DNA of 64,000 nucleotides. It comes from Charina bottae. Its lineage: Eukaryota; Chordata; Lepidosauria; Squamata; Charinaidae. Within the stretch, counting starts at the first letter, position 1, and each line of letters starts with the position of its first letter. Both the position numbers and the translations under genes were made by a program. The notes under the pieces are model-generated. The model saw nothing but the letters and a program-made list of their open reading frames with translations, was not told where the DNA came from and searched no databases. This document shows, piece by piece, positions 20,554 through 32,265 of the stretch. Location of the stretch: the NCBI GenBank assembly GCA_023362775.1, contig JALMGJ010000006.1:54801001-54865000 (forward strand), written 5' to 3'.

Positions 20554-22504
20554 GATGAGGCGGGGTGACAATTATCTTATACACAATGGATCAGAGACTT
20601 ATCACCAGTGTTCTGACTCTGTAGAGAAATACATAAAAATGTATTTATCACCAACTGAAACCTTTGGCTTGAAATCAGCAAAGAAGAAAACTCAGGTAAT
20701 GAAACTTTGTCATTTTTCTTCAGTCAGTCATTAGGAAAAACCTCCTCTACATGTTTTCTACCTGATATAAGAAATTGTGAAGTGGAAAACCAAAGGTTGA
20801 GGAAGTTGTCATATCTAGGAGTACATCACATAATATAGTGACCACATGTAGAACTAAAATGGTCCAAAATGCAATAGCAGTAGACTGGCATACATGATAT
20901 AATGATGAAAAATAGAAGTAGAAAAATAGTCCAAAACAAAACAATAAGTTAAAGTGCTTCTGAGTGATTAAAAATATATAAGTAATATATGGTAATAAGT
21001 AATAAGTAATAAGTAATGCACTTCACTCTTTCATTCTACAATGGACAATTCTGTCAACATGTATATACAATGTAATACCTGAAGAGGAGACTCTTGTCCA
21101 ATGTGAACATCTTTTGCACGAGCAGAACTCCTCATGAAATTCTCATTAAGTTTTCCTTTTCAGGAGGGCTTTTCACTTATGCTAATAATAATTGTATCTG
21201 TTTCCATCTGTTTTAATAATTTATACTTTTAGATTGGCAGCTGTAATACTCTTTGGGAAGAAATATAGAATATAGAATTTCCTTCATTGCGTGAAATAAG
21301 AAAATAATGTTTAAACACTCCATAGGAGTGAGGTAACCATCTCTTTTTCTTCCCCCCCCCCTTGCTGAGCAGCAACCAGTATCATTCTACAAAAAAATGA
21401 CCATATTTTTCACTGTTGAGTCCAGCACTTTGCTAAGAGATACTCAACCCCTTTTGCAACTGGAGACCAACTCATCAAAAAATATTTTACTTACTTTTCA
21501 ATAGGCTATTCACAGCATGTAGGACTTCCATCCAAGTTACTAAGTGTATACCTCTAGAATTACACAGGTACCAGATAACATATCGGCTTTGGCCTATTTT
21601 CTGGACAGAGCACAAATTACTTTAATGGACACATCAGTTTATACTAAGCTTTCATCATCTGTTCTTCTCTCTAATTGAATGCAAAAGAAACATACTTCAT
21701 AATTGCATTTGAATAGTAAAAGATAAGGGATTTGAATGCATGTTTAAATTTTTGCATCTGCTCTGTAATTGTTGCCATCACAAGCTTTTACCCAGGGAGA
21801 ACAGAAGGAGGGGAAACTGGCATGTAGTTAATTTTTCTGGCAGGGATGAGTTACTGGCACAACAAGTTATACTATTTATGGGTAAGGGAACTGCAAACTC
21901 AAGTTATACTATTTATGGGTTAGGGAGCTGCAGACTCGAGGTAAGTAAACTATCTCAGAATATATGAGACAGTGAACAAGTAGAGGAAAATAAAAGTATG
22001 TGATTAAACCTGCTGTCATACCCAGATATTTTCCAATATTTCCTCTCAATACAAAATTACTGGTTATTTTTGTTAAATCCTGATGAAGGAATGGAGGAAA
22101 GAATTCACCCACATTGGATGTTCATTTAACAAAAAGTCTGCTGAAATAAGTCTGTCTTAGTTTTCTACATGCCAGACAATACTTTTATGCAAATAGAATT
22201 GATATAATCTTGAATCTCAGAAAAGTCACGTTGAGATCTAGGTAGAAGAGTCTGAGGATGATATGAAAACTAATATCTACTACAGTTTTAAACTATTATA
22301 TTTTCTCAAAATAGGCATGCACAGGGAACAGATCTCTCTGGATGCATTTGCCTAGGAATTAAAATCTGCTCATGGGACTCTCTCCTATTGTGGGAGATGC
22401 AGTTTATGAGCACATTTATGAGGTCTTATTCTTACAGTAGCTATGGTGCATCTGTTATAGAATGCATTCCCACTGGAATTCCTGCTAGCATTGATCTCAG
22501 TTCT
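20554..22504. other. AT-rich DNA, nothing recognised
   Basis: Contains a short (ATAAGT)n run near 20990-21015 and a 25-bp near-duplicate (AAGTTATACTATTTATGGGT) at about 21863 and 21901. No coding or named repeat. Confidence 0.5.
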
Positions 22505-22810
22505 ATTTCTGAACTAAGTAAAGATTCAAGGTGCCGTTTATCACTTATAAAGCTTTACATGGTATAGGGACTAGTTATCTGAGGGACCACCTCTTTCCCA
22601 TTTTTCTGCCCATCCTGTACAATCAGACAGAGTTGGCATGTTCCAGGTTGCATTGATTAAACAGTGCTATCAAGCAGGATCCAGGAAGCTGGCCTTCTCT
22701 GCCATGGCACCTGCCCTCTGGAACAGTATCCCCCTAGAGATTCAAAATGCCCCCACCCTGACTTCCTTTAAACAAGCCTTAAAAACCCGGATCTTCTCCA
22801 AGGCTTTGGG
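22505..22810 (+). pseudogene. L2-type LINE ORF2 C-terminal fragment
   Basis: With frameshifts, the segment encodes the reverse-transcriptase C-terminus of an L2/CR1-clade LINE: KALHGIGTSYLRDHL, then (in another frame) AFSAMAPALWNSIPLE and a final TSFKQALKTRIFSKALG. The same order is found at 53260-53560. It is interrupted by a solo LTR at 22811 and resumes at 23075. Confidence 0.85.
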
Positions 22811-23074
22811 TGTAGAGAATAAGGAAGATGACCTTGCTGGAAATATGCAGGAACCATTACCTAGACAAAGGGGGCTGAAACATTTTTTAAACCCTGGAAA
22901 ACAAGATAACATTTGAAAGTGGCTCAGAAAGACGTCGCCTTGATTCACAGAGGTATAAGAAGGGGTGGGGAGGAGGTACAGCACAATTGTTATTATAGTC
23001 TATCTCAATAAAGTATAGTTCAAGTCTTCTGGTAGAGTCTGTTTCCTGGTCTGGTCTACCTAGCGACGTTAACA
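22811..23074 (+). mobile_element. Solo LTR, 264 bp, 5-bp TSD, inside an L2 LINE
   Basis: Begins TGTAGAGAAT, ends GACGTTAACA, flanked by the perfect 5-bp repeat TTGGG (22806-22810 and 23075-23079). A TATA-like GTATAAG sits near 22952, AATAAA at 23007-23012 and the U5 end carries CTGGTCTGGTCTACCT. It shares its start (TGTAGnGAATAnnGnnGATG) and this U5 motif with the LTRs at 41339 and 48939 (both minus), so three solo LTRs here belong to one family. No internal retroviral sequence remains. Confidence 0.88.
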
Positions 23075-23250
23075 TTGGGCTAGGGTGGTTGTCAAGTCCT
23101 TTTAGGTTAGGCGTTGTATGGGGAAGAGGGTTTTTATTGTTCCATCTGGACGACTATTGTTCTTTTCTGATATTGTGATGTTTCTTGCTTTTTTTAAATT
23201 GTAAGCTGCTCAAACTCATTCAGGAGTTGGGGTGGCTCTGGAATGTGAGT
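23075..23250 (+). mobile_element. L2-type LINE 3' UTR, continuation after the LTR
   Basis: Resumes at TTGGGCTAGGGTGG, matching GCTTTGGGCTAGGATGG in the L2 copy at 49235, and runs to a 3' end with TTGTAAGCTGCTCAAACTC, a variant of the GCCGCCCAGAGTC end. Confidence 0.7.
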
Positions 23251-24069
23251 ATGTATGAATGTACGTATGTTTCACTTAACCTTATGGGTTTGACTGCACT
23301 ATGGTGGTATATTGTTGGCTTCTCTTGCACCTCTGTATTAGGGGTTGCAGATTATTTATATTTATATTTTAATAAATATATTATTTACATTGCTTGTGTG
23401 ATTGTACTCCATCCTAAATTGCATTGATAGTTAAAAATAATTCAATATATAATACATACAAAAATTGCCACTTCTCAGGGCACAAATACTGCCATGGACA
23501 AATGAACCAAAACTATACTCTTCCTTCCCCAGAACTCTTTGAGCTTTGAAAAATGTTTTATTCAGAAAGGTGGCCTAAGTTAAAAAAAAAATTACAATCA
23601 GAGTTACAGATACTACTGAGCAAAATTCAAATGCAGACCATTTGATTTGATTCTATCAGACATATAAGTGTCTTTTTATTACTCTGCAGCTGATGCTTTC
23701 CAAATTATTATTATCGAGGGAGAAGAATAAAATTAGTCTTACAGCAAAAGACATCTGTTTTCTCAGAGAGATTGCATTATTCCCCCCCCCGCAAAAAACC
23801 CTTCAATCTTCTTGCAACTTCTAGACATATTAAATTTTGAAGCAGCAAACAGTCAAATGAGGTAAATGTGTTTCATGACTTGTCTACCTGCTAGGCTGCT
23901 GGCACGTTGTTCAAAGTCACTGAAGAGAAATTCAGTCAGAAAGAAAAAGTCCGCCTAGGCTATTGAAGTATTCTCTGTTTTTTAAAAATTGTGTTTCTTG
24001 CAAATATATATTACTGTTTTTGAAAACAACATCTTGAAATCATATACCACTCTTTTGATTTCACTTCTT
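23251..24069. other. AT-rich DNA, nothing recognised
   Basis: No coding or repeat assignment. Confidence 0.5.
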
Positions 24070-24350
24070 TCTTTTATAAGAATTTTATTAAGTTTCAAGC
24101 AAAGATAAAAGCTACAGAAAAACAAAAAACTACAAAGAAAAAAAAGAAAAAACTGAAAAAGTGTAGAAACAGAAGAGAAAATTTTTCAAAATTACAAAAA
24201 GAGGTGACTTCCAACTTTCAACAGCAAGGATATACAACAATTTTCCATAATCAATCCCTTACTCTATATTAAACCAAAATCACATTATTTCTATAAATCG
24301 GCACATTATAAAAATCACTAAATACAGTTGCTGCTCCCTCCCCTTATATT
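24070..24350 (-). mobile_element. L1-type LINE 3' end fragment
   Basis: On the minus strand it ends in CTTGAAACTTAATAAAATTC, close to the 3' end of the element at 15931-17386 (AAAACTTAATAAAATTTAAT), preceded by a T-rich 3' UTR. Heavily 5' truncated. Confidence 0.6.
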
Positions 24351-24355
24351 AAAAG

Positions 24356-24399
24356 AATATATGTATGTATGTATATATGTATGTGTGTGTGTGTGTGTG

Positions 24400-24432
<33 letters not shown>

Positions 24433-24453
24433 GAATATATATGTATGTATGTA

Positions 24454-24502
<49 letters not shown>
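24356..24502. repeat. Compound microsatellite (TATG)n (TG)n (TA)n, twice
   Basis: The pattern TATG, TG, TA occurs twice in succession, suggesting duplication of a compound array. It ends 28 bp before a SINE. Confidence 0.95.
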
Positions 24503-24506
<4 letters not shown>

Positions 24507-24530
24507 TAAAAATAATAATTAAAAAAAAAT

Positions 24531-24836
24531 CGGGCGCGATGGCTCAGTGGTTAAGACACCAGGCTTGTCGATTGGAAGGTCGGCGGTTTGAGACCCGAGT
24601 GCCGCGTAATGGAGTGAGCTCCTGCACTCGCCCCAGCTCTTGCCAACCTAGCAATTCGAAAGCATGCAAATGGAAGTAGATAGATAGGTACCACTTTGGT
24701 GGGATGGTAACAGTGTTCCACACACATCATGCCAGCCACATGACCGTGGAAGCATCTTCGGACAGTGCTGGCTCTTTGGCTAAGAAATGGAGATGAGCAC
24801 CGGCCCCTAGAGTCGGACACGACTGTGCAGGGGAAA

Positions 24837-24840
<4 letters not shown>
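24531..24840 (+). mobile_element. tRNA-derived SINE (first family)
   Basis: Head GCGCGATGGCTCAGTGGTTA (A-box) and GGCGGTTTGAGACCC (B-box), body AGCAATTCGAAAGCATGCAA, 3' region GCCCCTAGAGTCGGACACGA. The tail stops at GGGAAAACCT and runs straight into a (TC)n array. Confidence 0.9.
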
Positions 24841-24900
<60 letters not shown>

Positions 24901-24993
24901 ATTCTCTCTCTCTCTCTCTCATTCTCTCTCTCTCTCATTCTCTCTCTCTCATTCTCTCTCTCTCTCTCTCATTCTCTCTCTCTCTCTCTCTCT

Positions 24994-25060
<67 letters not shown>
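24841..25060. repeat. (TC)n with ATTC interruptions, then (TA)n
   Basis: About 190 bp of pure pyrimidine TC repeats broken by regularly placed ATTC, followed by 32 bp of TA. Directly abuts the SINE 3' end. Confidence 0.97.
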
Positions 25061-25063
<3 letters not shown>

Positions 25064-25454
25064 GAACTCAGCTTCTTCACAGATTGAAAGCTAGAGAGAC
25101 TTTTTGGATCTTTAATTTACATATCTTGACCCCTCATGGAATGAATGAGGAGACAGATTGGATGTGTTTATGAATCTCTCTTCTTTTACATTAACTAGGA
25201 GTTTTGCTTTAAATTCTTTGTATTGCAATTATATGCTAGTCATTACTGCACCATTTTACACTCCTTATTTAATTTGGCCAAGCTCATTTCATTTTATTCA
25301 TGCATATGGTATTTTGAACCCAGCCTTCTCACTTGCTTGGATGTAGGTATATTTTTTATAATAAATTGTATATTTATCCTTACTATTAAGAACAGAATTT
25401 AAACTTGTATTTACCAGTAACCAATACTGTATAGTATAATTTGTGGCCCACTAT
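25061..25454. other. AT-rich DNA, nothing recognised
   Basis: No coding or repeat assignment. Confidence 0.5.
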
Positions 25455-25868
25455 ATTGTTACTTGCTTGTTGCTATCATGTTGATCTTTAGAACATTGGA
25501 TTCGTCATTCACCACCAGCACTGTCGGCTGCTAGCCGTCCTTTCGGCTTTGAGCTAGCTGCATCATCACATCTGGGGCTAGTTGAACTTATCCTCTGTTC
25601 CTCCCCAGTAGCATTTTGACCATCTTCCGACCTGGGAGTCCCATCTTCCGATGGTACAGCGAAATATCTCTGGTTGTACTGATCCATTTAGTTTTCATGG
25701 CAAGAATACTGGGGTGGGTTGCCATTACCTTCCCCAGGGATCGTATTTAGTCTGACCTCTCTGCCATGACCTTCCCGTCTTGGGTGTCCCTTCACGGTTT
25801 AGCTCATGGTGTCATTGAGGTGCTCAAGCTCCACGACAAGGTAATGATCTCCTTTGCTGGATGGATAT
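25455..25868 (-). mobile_element. Bov-B/RTE LINE 5' region fragment
   Basis: On the minus strand it reads GGAAGGTAATGGCAACCCAC, CCAGTATTCTTGCCATG, then CGGAAGATGGTCAAAATGC and GAAAGGACGGCTAGCAGCCG. This is the 5' part of Bov-B LINEs, the same block that ruminant Bov-B-derived repeats carry. The usual continuation into the endonuclease ORF (GATGTTCTAAAGATCAACA) is just reached at its far end, near 25470-25495. Confidence 0.75.
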
Positions 25869-25875
25869 ATATATA

Positions 25876-25920
25876 CAGTATGTATGTATGTATGTATGTA
25901 TGTATGTATGTATGTATGTA
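25876..25920. repeat. (TGTA)n microsatellite
   Basis: About eleven TATG units, ending exactly at the 3' end of the SINE at 25921. Confidence 0.95.
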
Positions 25921-26110
25921 TAGGTTCCCCTGCACAGTCGTGTCCGACTCTAGGGGCCGGTGCTCATCTCCGTTTCTTAGCTGAAGAGCCAGCATTGTCC
26001 AAATATGCTTCCACGGTCATGTGGTCAGCATGACGCACACAGAATGCTGTTACCTTCCCACCGAAGTGGTACCTATTTAGCTACTTGCATTTGCATGCTT
26101 TCGAATTGCT
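25921..26110 (-). mobile_element. tRNA-derived SINE (first family), 5' truncated
   Basis: Minus-strand copy retaining the 3' two thirds (TTCGAAAGCATGCAAATGCA through GCCCCTAGAGTCGGACACGA); the tRNA head is absent. Confidence 0.88.
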
Positions 26111-27257
26111 ATTTTGAATTGTTTATTGGCATTTGTTTGTTTGGTAAAATTTAAACCACACAGAAACAAAACAGAATAATGTGGAACACAATAACACACA
26201 TTCCTGGGCATTATTATCTCTTGGCTCCTCCTTCAGAAACTAATCAACTTAAGAAAAATTAGACATTTGGCCACATTTGTATTAAATTTCTATCAAATTC
26301 CATTGAAAATAATTGATCCAGTAGGATATACGATATGGTTAACTGACCTGAGAATTTTCCTTGTCTACTTCATAGCGCAGGTTATTTATCAGACTGATTT
26401 GGGAAGTTATTGACGATAGGTTTGGTATTCACACGAAAAGGTCAGTGATATAATTTCCTACATGTTGACATCTTCAGATGTGGGCAGAAGACATATCTAG
26501 ATTTATTGGCATACATCTCGGTGAATTATAGAATACCATCTAGTTTTCTGATTCTTTTTTATCCTTTATAATTTATTTATTAAAACATTTGAAGGAACAG
26601 AATTTATAACTGCAAAAAAGAAGAAAAAGAGAAAAATAACATGGTGGATAAAGAATAAAACATCAGTTAATAAGCAGGAAGTTTACAATTATCCCCAAAT
26701 TGGATGTTCATTATTTCACTATAGGTTTCTGATTCTCAAGGGTTTGTCAGTAGCAACAATTAAATGATTCTCCATCCCCACCCATGCAATATTCCTAAAT
26801 GATATGGCTGCCATAAAGACAACCTGGATATCTACTGTATATACATAAAATGCATGCAAACTTTCATTCAGACTATTTTAATTCAAGAAATTATTTGATA
26901 CTGGATTTATCCAGCCCTGCTCAAAAATAATAGTGCGTGAGGACAAATGGAGATTGGGACTCACAATGTTTTTCAGTCATTCACTTGCTTCTGTCTCTTT
27001 GTGACTTGATGAGCATCATTTTGCAAGACTGTCTGTCAGTAAATACCTTCTTTAAATTCTTGTAAGCTTATCCCAATAGTAGCTACCCACCTTGTTTTCT
27101 GTTGGCAGAAGACAGATTGTCTTCAATTTCTCCATATGTTAGGGTCTTCTCCAAAGACGCTTGCCTTCTCATTATGTATCCAAAATATTTAAGCTTTAGC
27201 TAAGAGTACCTCAATCCTTTATTGTCTTCTCTAGTTCTGACAGAGATGAAGTATACA
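26111..27257. other. AT-rich DNA; possible L1 3' end at 26545-26700
   Basis: A segment near 26545-26700 (TTTATTTATTAAAACATTTG then A-rich purine runs) resembles the minus strand of L1 3' ends at 15931 and 24070, but the match is weak. The rest shows nothing. Confidence 0.35.
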
Positions 27258-27258
27258 T

Positions 27259-27301
<43 letters not shown>

Positions 27302-27610
27302 TTTTATCCAACTTATATCACCGCCCATCTCCCCCCGCAGAGGGGACTCTGGGCGGTTTACACAAAGTTAGCAATTAAAACATATAACAACATATAAAAT
27401 ACAATACACAGTATAAATTAATTAAATATATAAAACCCAAGAGGCTCTGATATTATGTTTAAAAGAACTCTACGGCGCAAGCCATCCCCAAGAGGAGCTA
27501 TTACTCCTCCCATCCCAAGCGAGGTGGCAGAGCCAGGTCTTCAGTAGTTTTCGGAAGGTCATAAGTGTGGGGGCTTGCCTCACCTCCAGGGGCAATGATG
27601 ATACATTTTT
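27258..27610 (-). mobile_element. L2-type LINE 3' end with (TTTA)n tail
   Basis: On the minus strand it starts in the ORF end (a frame reads TFRKLLKTWLCHLAWDGR, as at 53480-53545), continues through the 3' UTR and finishes with AAACCGCCCAGAGTCC and GGGGGGAGATGGGCGG, then an (AAAT)n tail of about 45 bp. This is the best-preserved L2 3' end besides 53752. Confidence 0.9.
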
Positions 27611-29559
27611 TTCTAAAAAAAGCAATGTATATTGCAAGTGGAACTCCAGATCTGGATTGGGACCATAATATGCAATAAAGATTCTGTCTTTCCTACTCTT
27701 ATGATAAGATCCTTCCTATTTATTTTAGAATAAGGAAAATATGCACTTGTAGCTACATTTTAGTAATATCTTTGATACTGAATGTATGTATTTGGTAACA
27801 GACTATAGTTGATGATTCTCACCCTGATGTCTGATCATTCTTTAAATTATTTACCATGAATTCAAATAATTTTTCACTCTGCTTTTCAATCTCTGTTTGG
27901 ACAGTTTGCCTTATCATGTAAACCTGTGGAATGAAATTGTGGCAGGTAATTTAAATTACCCATTTGGTCAATGGATAATGCAATTTGAGCAAAAAGAATA
28001 GGTAGAGGAGGAAAGAACAGTATCTAGCCATTGACTGTGAATTGACCTACAAAAGAGACAATGAAAAATATAAAATCATCCTTACTCTTGTATAAGACTC
28101 ATCTATCTAGTACTCTTGATTTCAGTTATTTGAAAGCTCAGTTATAGAGCTTCTTGGAACAATAAGATTTATTTTTTTCATATTATTTAGAATTTTTGAT
28201 ACCTGAAAATGTTGATTATGCTTTGGAGGAACTAACAGGTCGTAAGTCTTTATCCAGCAGAGGGCATTAGTATATAGTTCTACTGTATGAAAACTTACAT
28301 TTTTGGCTCCATGAAAGCAATTTCAACATAGATTGAATGCTGATTTTACTTTTCAGTGGACAAACAAAATAAATTTTTCTGTATTGCTATTTCTATCATT
28401 CATTATCTTCAGGAAACTTCATTACTAGCACAGCAGTTGTATGAAATATTATTTTCCCATTTTGAATCCCTTGTGTTTTATTCGATGTACAGAACCTAGG
28501 AATTCATTATTAGGATGAAGTAAATGGAGAGGAACAAATACTCTTAATGATTCATAACAAATACATGTGTGAGTGATAAAAGCTTTTCAATTATAGTGCT
28601 TTTGTTCTACCACTGTGTTGAATATTAAGAAGGATGCCCTAATAAATGCAAAAGGTGATCCATGGTATTGTTTCCAATAACTAATAAAATGTAACTGCAA
28701 TACAACCAATATCCATTACAGCTAAACTTTGGAAAAAATCACACATTCTCAAGTCTGTGTAGAGTTGCTTTTTCATAATTCTTTCCCCTACTTTGTCTTT
28801 AGGAAACAGTTCTTGGGATAATGGCTAGTTCATACAATCTTTCTGTGTTCAGGCAAGTATACGCACTGATGAGGGGAGCAAGGCATGCAAATAATAAAAT
28901 GCATGTCACAACACAAGCCAAGTGATTTATGTAGTTGTATCTGACATCAGTACACATCTGCGAAATGCTGAGGTTTGCATTGAGTGTCACAATTCATGTT
29001 TCATTTTTTTAATATCATGGTTTGTATCAGATGCCTTTGCAGGCCAGAATGAACGTACACTATAACATAAAGGCAAATGTAACATTATAAACTACTCTTT
29101 TGATGATGAGTATTGGAACCATCATACTATTGCTTCACTCAAATTATCGTTTGAATTGATTTGTACTCTTTGTGTAAGAAAATAAGATCAGGCTGAAAGC
29201 CAATGATGTAGAATCAGCTTGCCAACTGTCCAGGAAAAGAAAAACAAAGTTGGTTCACTGGTTATATCTAGTAGAAAGTTGCTAGATAATAAAAAGCAGG
29301 TGGCACTTTTCAGTGCTATATGGAGCAGAACATGATGGCCTGAGAGTTACTGTAAGTGAAAGCTCCAAAAGAGCATCTACAGGGGCCAGCTCCAAACCTG
29401 GCAACTGTAAATGTAAATGGAACTGTTGTGAGGTCCTCCATGTCATGGGAAAGGAAAGTCTTATTCATACATTAAACGAAATCCATGGGGAAATGTATAT
29501 TTCACTATTGAAAGAAGAAAGCACATAATTCCAGAAGAACTAAGCAACAAAGCTACCTA
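27611..29559. other. AT-rich DNA, nothing recognised
   Basis: About 2 kb with no coding region or repeat that I can name. Confidence 0.5.
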
Positions 29560-30470
29560 ATTTATTTATTATTTTATTTCTTAGTTTGTTTATGTATTTA
29601 TCTTAGTTTATACACTGCCAATCTGACATGTAGTGATTTATAGACCAAAACACTACAAAAGTACAGTCAAGAGACAATCAACCATAAATAAATAAAAAAC
29701 AATAAAAACAATATCATATCCAACCATGGGCACCATGAGGGCAGGAGATCTTAAGTCGTTAAAGCCCTGTGAAACAGCTCAGTTTTCACTGCTTTGCAAA
29801 ATGAGGTTACACTAATATAGCTTCAAGGGGGAGGGGGGCAGGGAGAGCTCTTCCATAGGGCAGGGGCCAAAATTGAGAGATAGCACCCCTGGGCCCCCAC
29901 TGACTTAACTTCTTTCACACTGAGGATAGTCTCCGCAGCTCAGATGAGAGCATTGGATAGGATGAATTTACCTGGAGAAGGTGGTCCTATCCCTTGGAAC
30001 CAAGCCATATAGGATTTAAAGGTCAAAACCATCACTCTGAATTGACTTGGAAGCCTATTGACAACCAATGCAGTGCTTCCAACATAGGTGTAATATGGCT
30101 AAAGTGACTTCACTGAGCAGCGCACAGAGAGCTCAGTTTTGCACTAGCGGCAGTTTCTGAGTAGTCCTCAAAGGTAGCCCCATGTATTGTACATTGCAGT
30201 AGTCTATCCTGCTGATGCTAAAAATTTGAATTCCTGTTATAAGCCTTCTCACCCCAGATAGGGCTGCAACTGGAATACCAGTTGAAGCAGGATGAAGGCC
30301 CTCCTGGCTTGGGCTTCACCTACCCAGAAAGCAGCAATCATAGGTCCAGAATGTTACTGAAACTGAATACCTACTTTTGAGGGGAGTGCTACAGCATCCA
30401 GAGTTACAAGTGGAGCAGAGAACCAATTGGGTATTGGACAAGCATCAATCCCAGAGCATCAAGACAACTG
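29560..30470 (-). mobile_element. CR1/L2-clade LINE fragment, antisense
   Basis: The plus strand reads GTAGCCCCATGTATTGTACA and TTGCAGTAGTCTATCC, the complement of the conserved L2/CR1 coding segment for DYCNALYMGLP seen at 53075-53110. Upstream in plus orientation are complements of the later coding region (CACTCTGAATTGACTTGGAAGCC) and an AT-rich 3' UTR at 29560-29720. Coding capacity is destroyed. Confidence 0.75.
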
Positions 30471-30570
30471 GCCACGAGTTCCACAGCATCTTTGGCTCAG
30501 CCTGGGATGGCAATAGCTGACGGTCTGCATACAATTGCAGCAGGTTATAAATGTGATTGATAGATAGATG

Positions 30571-30610
30571 AATGAATGAATGAATGAATGAATGAATGAA
30601 TGAATGAATG

Positions 30611-30686
<76 letters not shown>

Positions 30687-30689
30687 TAA
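30571..30689. repeat. (ATGA)n then (AAGC)n compound microsatellite
   Basis: About ten TGAA units switch to about nineteen AAGC units with no spacer; the switch is a change of two bases per unit. Confidence 0.97.
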
Positions 30690-31398
30690 GAGTCATCACC
30701 ATGTGATGATACCTCACCCCAACCAACAGGTTACCTCTCCCAGAGTTAAGGTGGAGAGAATCAACCCATGTGGGAAGACCCTGTTGAACCAATCTCTCCT
30801 ACCAATCACAACATATTGGAATTTCCTGCTCAGGAAGGAGTGGAACCATTGCTAAACAAATATTGGGAAATTCATTTGTGAAAAGGGTTGGATCAATGTT
30901 TTCTCTCCAAATCATTCAGATATACTTTAATTAATTTCCCTAATTCTCAATAAAGCCCAGAAATCCAGTTTGTAGTCAGTTGGATAATGAGTGTATTAGT
31001 GTAACCTAGAGGGAGAAGGGGCTAAAAGAACAGATGAAGAATGGGAGACCCAGTTCTGATCCTGAATCATTTAAGAGGTTGGTTGCATTAATTTCAAAAG
31101 AAGACTTTACCACAAGAGGGCACTGATGTTTATTGAATATGTTTTGTCATACTACCTGGATTTTCTTTTTAAAAATCTTACTAGCCCTATATGCACATAT
31201 AAATGCATACATATTCATTACATTACTCTAAAGTGTAAGCAACATTATGCAAAGTACATGAACAATAAGGTTATTAAATTATTTATACCAACCCCATGCT
31301 CTAACCCTTGCAAACCATCCTTGCTTCAAACACTGCTTCATATATTGCTTTTGCTTTTTAAGCTTTTCATTCTCTCTTTCTGAGGATCTCACCAACTC
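30690..31398. other. No gene recognised
   Basis: The first ~160 bp may continue the LINE fragment on the other side of the microsatellite (GAGTTAAGGTGGAGAGAATC); the rest is AT-rich and unassigned. Confidence 0.4.
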
Positions 31399-31485
31399 CA
31401 TCCATCCATCCATCCATCCGTCCGTCCATCCATCCATTTATAATTCAAATTTGTTACCGCCCATCTCCCCCAACTGGGGACTATG
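31399..31485 (-). mobile_element. L2 LINE 3' tip with (GGAT)n tail
   Basis: On the minus strand CCCAGTTGGGGGAGATGGGC is followed by GGTAACAAATTTGAATTATA and then a (TGGA)n array; the plus strand shows the CATC repeat at 31399-31438. Only the last ~50 bp of the LINE remain. Confidence 0.75.
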
Positions 31486-31489
31486 TCTT

Positions 31490-32010
31490 TCTTGGTCTTT
31501 CCTTCTTTCTTCTTGCTTTATATACTGTCTGCTCACTTTTGCATTCAATCTACATTCATTCAGCACCCGTTTCTTGCTTTATCACACACCCTTTTTAAGT
31601 AACCAATTTCCACTGCATTCATGGTACTATTTTTAATGTGTCATAATGAATTCTTACTTCCCTATAGCAAAGTGGGCAAAAGCATGCTCTTATATACAGC
31701 TATTTTCATTGCTTTTGACAAACATGCATTTCTCCCTACAGACCACATTCTACCATTTCCCATCTTTAGTAAACATTCTACCAAAGTACACAAATTCAAA
31801 TCCTTGCCCTAATTTTTCCCATGTATATATCACTTGCAATCATTCACTTCAGTTTTGCTGTTAGACACAACTGTTTTAGTCTTTAATGCATTAAGTTTCA
31901 GATGCATATAATTCTCATTACATCATACAATGTATCTAACATTTGCTGCAAATAATTTGGGTTCCCAGCCAACAACATGAAATTGTCTATAAATAAAAGT
32001 ACATACCTTC
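31490..32010 (-). pseudogene. Non-LTR retrotransposon reverse-transcriptase fragment
   Basis: On the minus strand, with several stops and frame changes, the segment reads MLLAGNPNYLQQMLDTLYDV-like and FVYFGRMFTKDGKW, then KIAVYKSMLLPTLLYGS and MNAVEIGYLKRVC. This order (post-YADD region, thumb, LPTLLYGS-like block) is the C-terminal half of a non-LTR reverse transcriptase, distinct from the L2, CR1 and Bov-B copies here. The clade is not resolved. Confidence 0.6.
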
Positions 32011-32035
32011 CATCTCCAACCAACAAACATCTAAC

Positions 32036-32265
32036 CTAGGGGTCCCCAAACTCTTCAACTCATTGACCCCTTGATGAAGTTTGATTGTTCATGGACCCCA
32101 AATGTTTATTATATGAAAATAGTTTAATAAATACTACTTTAACTAGTAGTATTATGAATAATAATAATAATATCGACATCAACCCTTTGGATAGTCCCAT
32201 TGACCCTTAGGGGTCAATATTGACCACTTTGGAGAACCGAACCCAACCGCTTTGGAGAACATAAC
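32036..32265. mobile_element. Degenerate hAT-like element
   Basis: Starts CTAGGGGTCCCCAAACTC and ends in GACCACTTTGGAGAACC with a second GCTTTGGAGAAC a few bases later, resembling hAT inverted termini. The AT-rich middle holds an (AAT)n run. Target duplications are not convincing. Confidence 0.45.

Noticed and set aside
24765..25061. Ser/Leu-repeat open frame
   Set aside because: Translation of the (TC)n array next to a SINE.
30571..30689. Regularly spaced short repeats as a possible CRISPR-like array
   Set aside because: Units are contiguous tetranucleotides with no spacers, and the DNA is vertebrate.
30445..30855. Repetitive frames (LLAC and KQAS repeats)
   Set aside because: They are translations of the ATGA/AAGC microsatellite.
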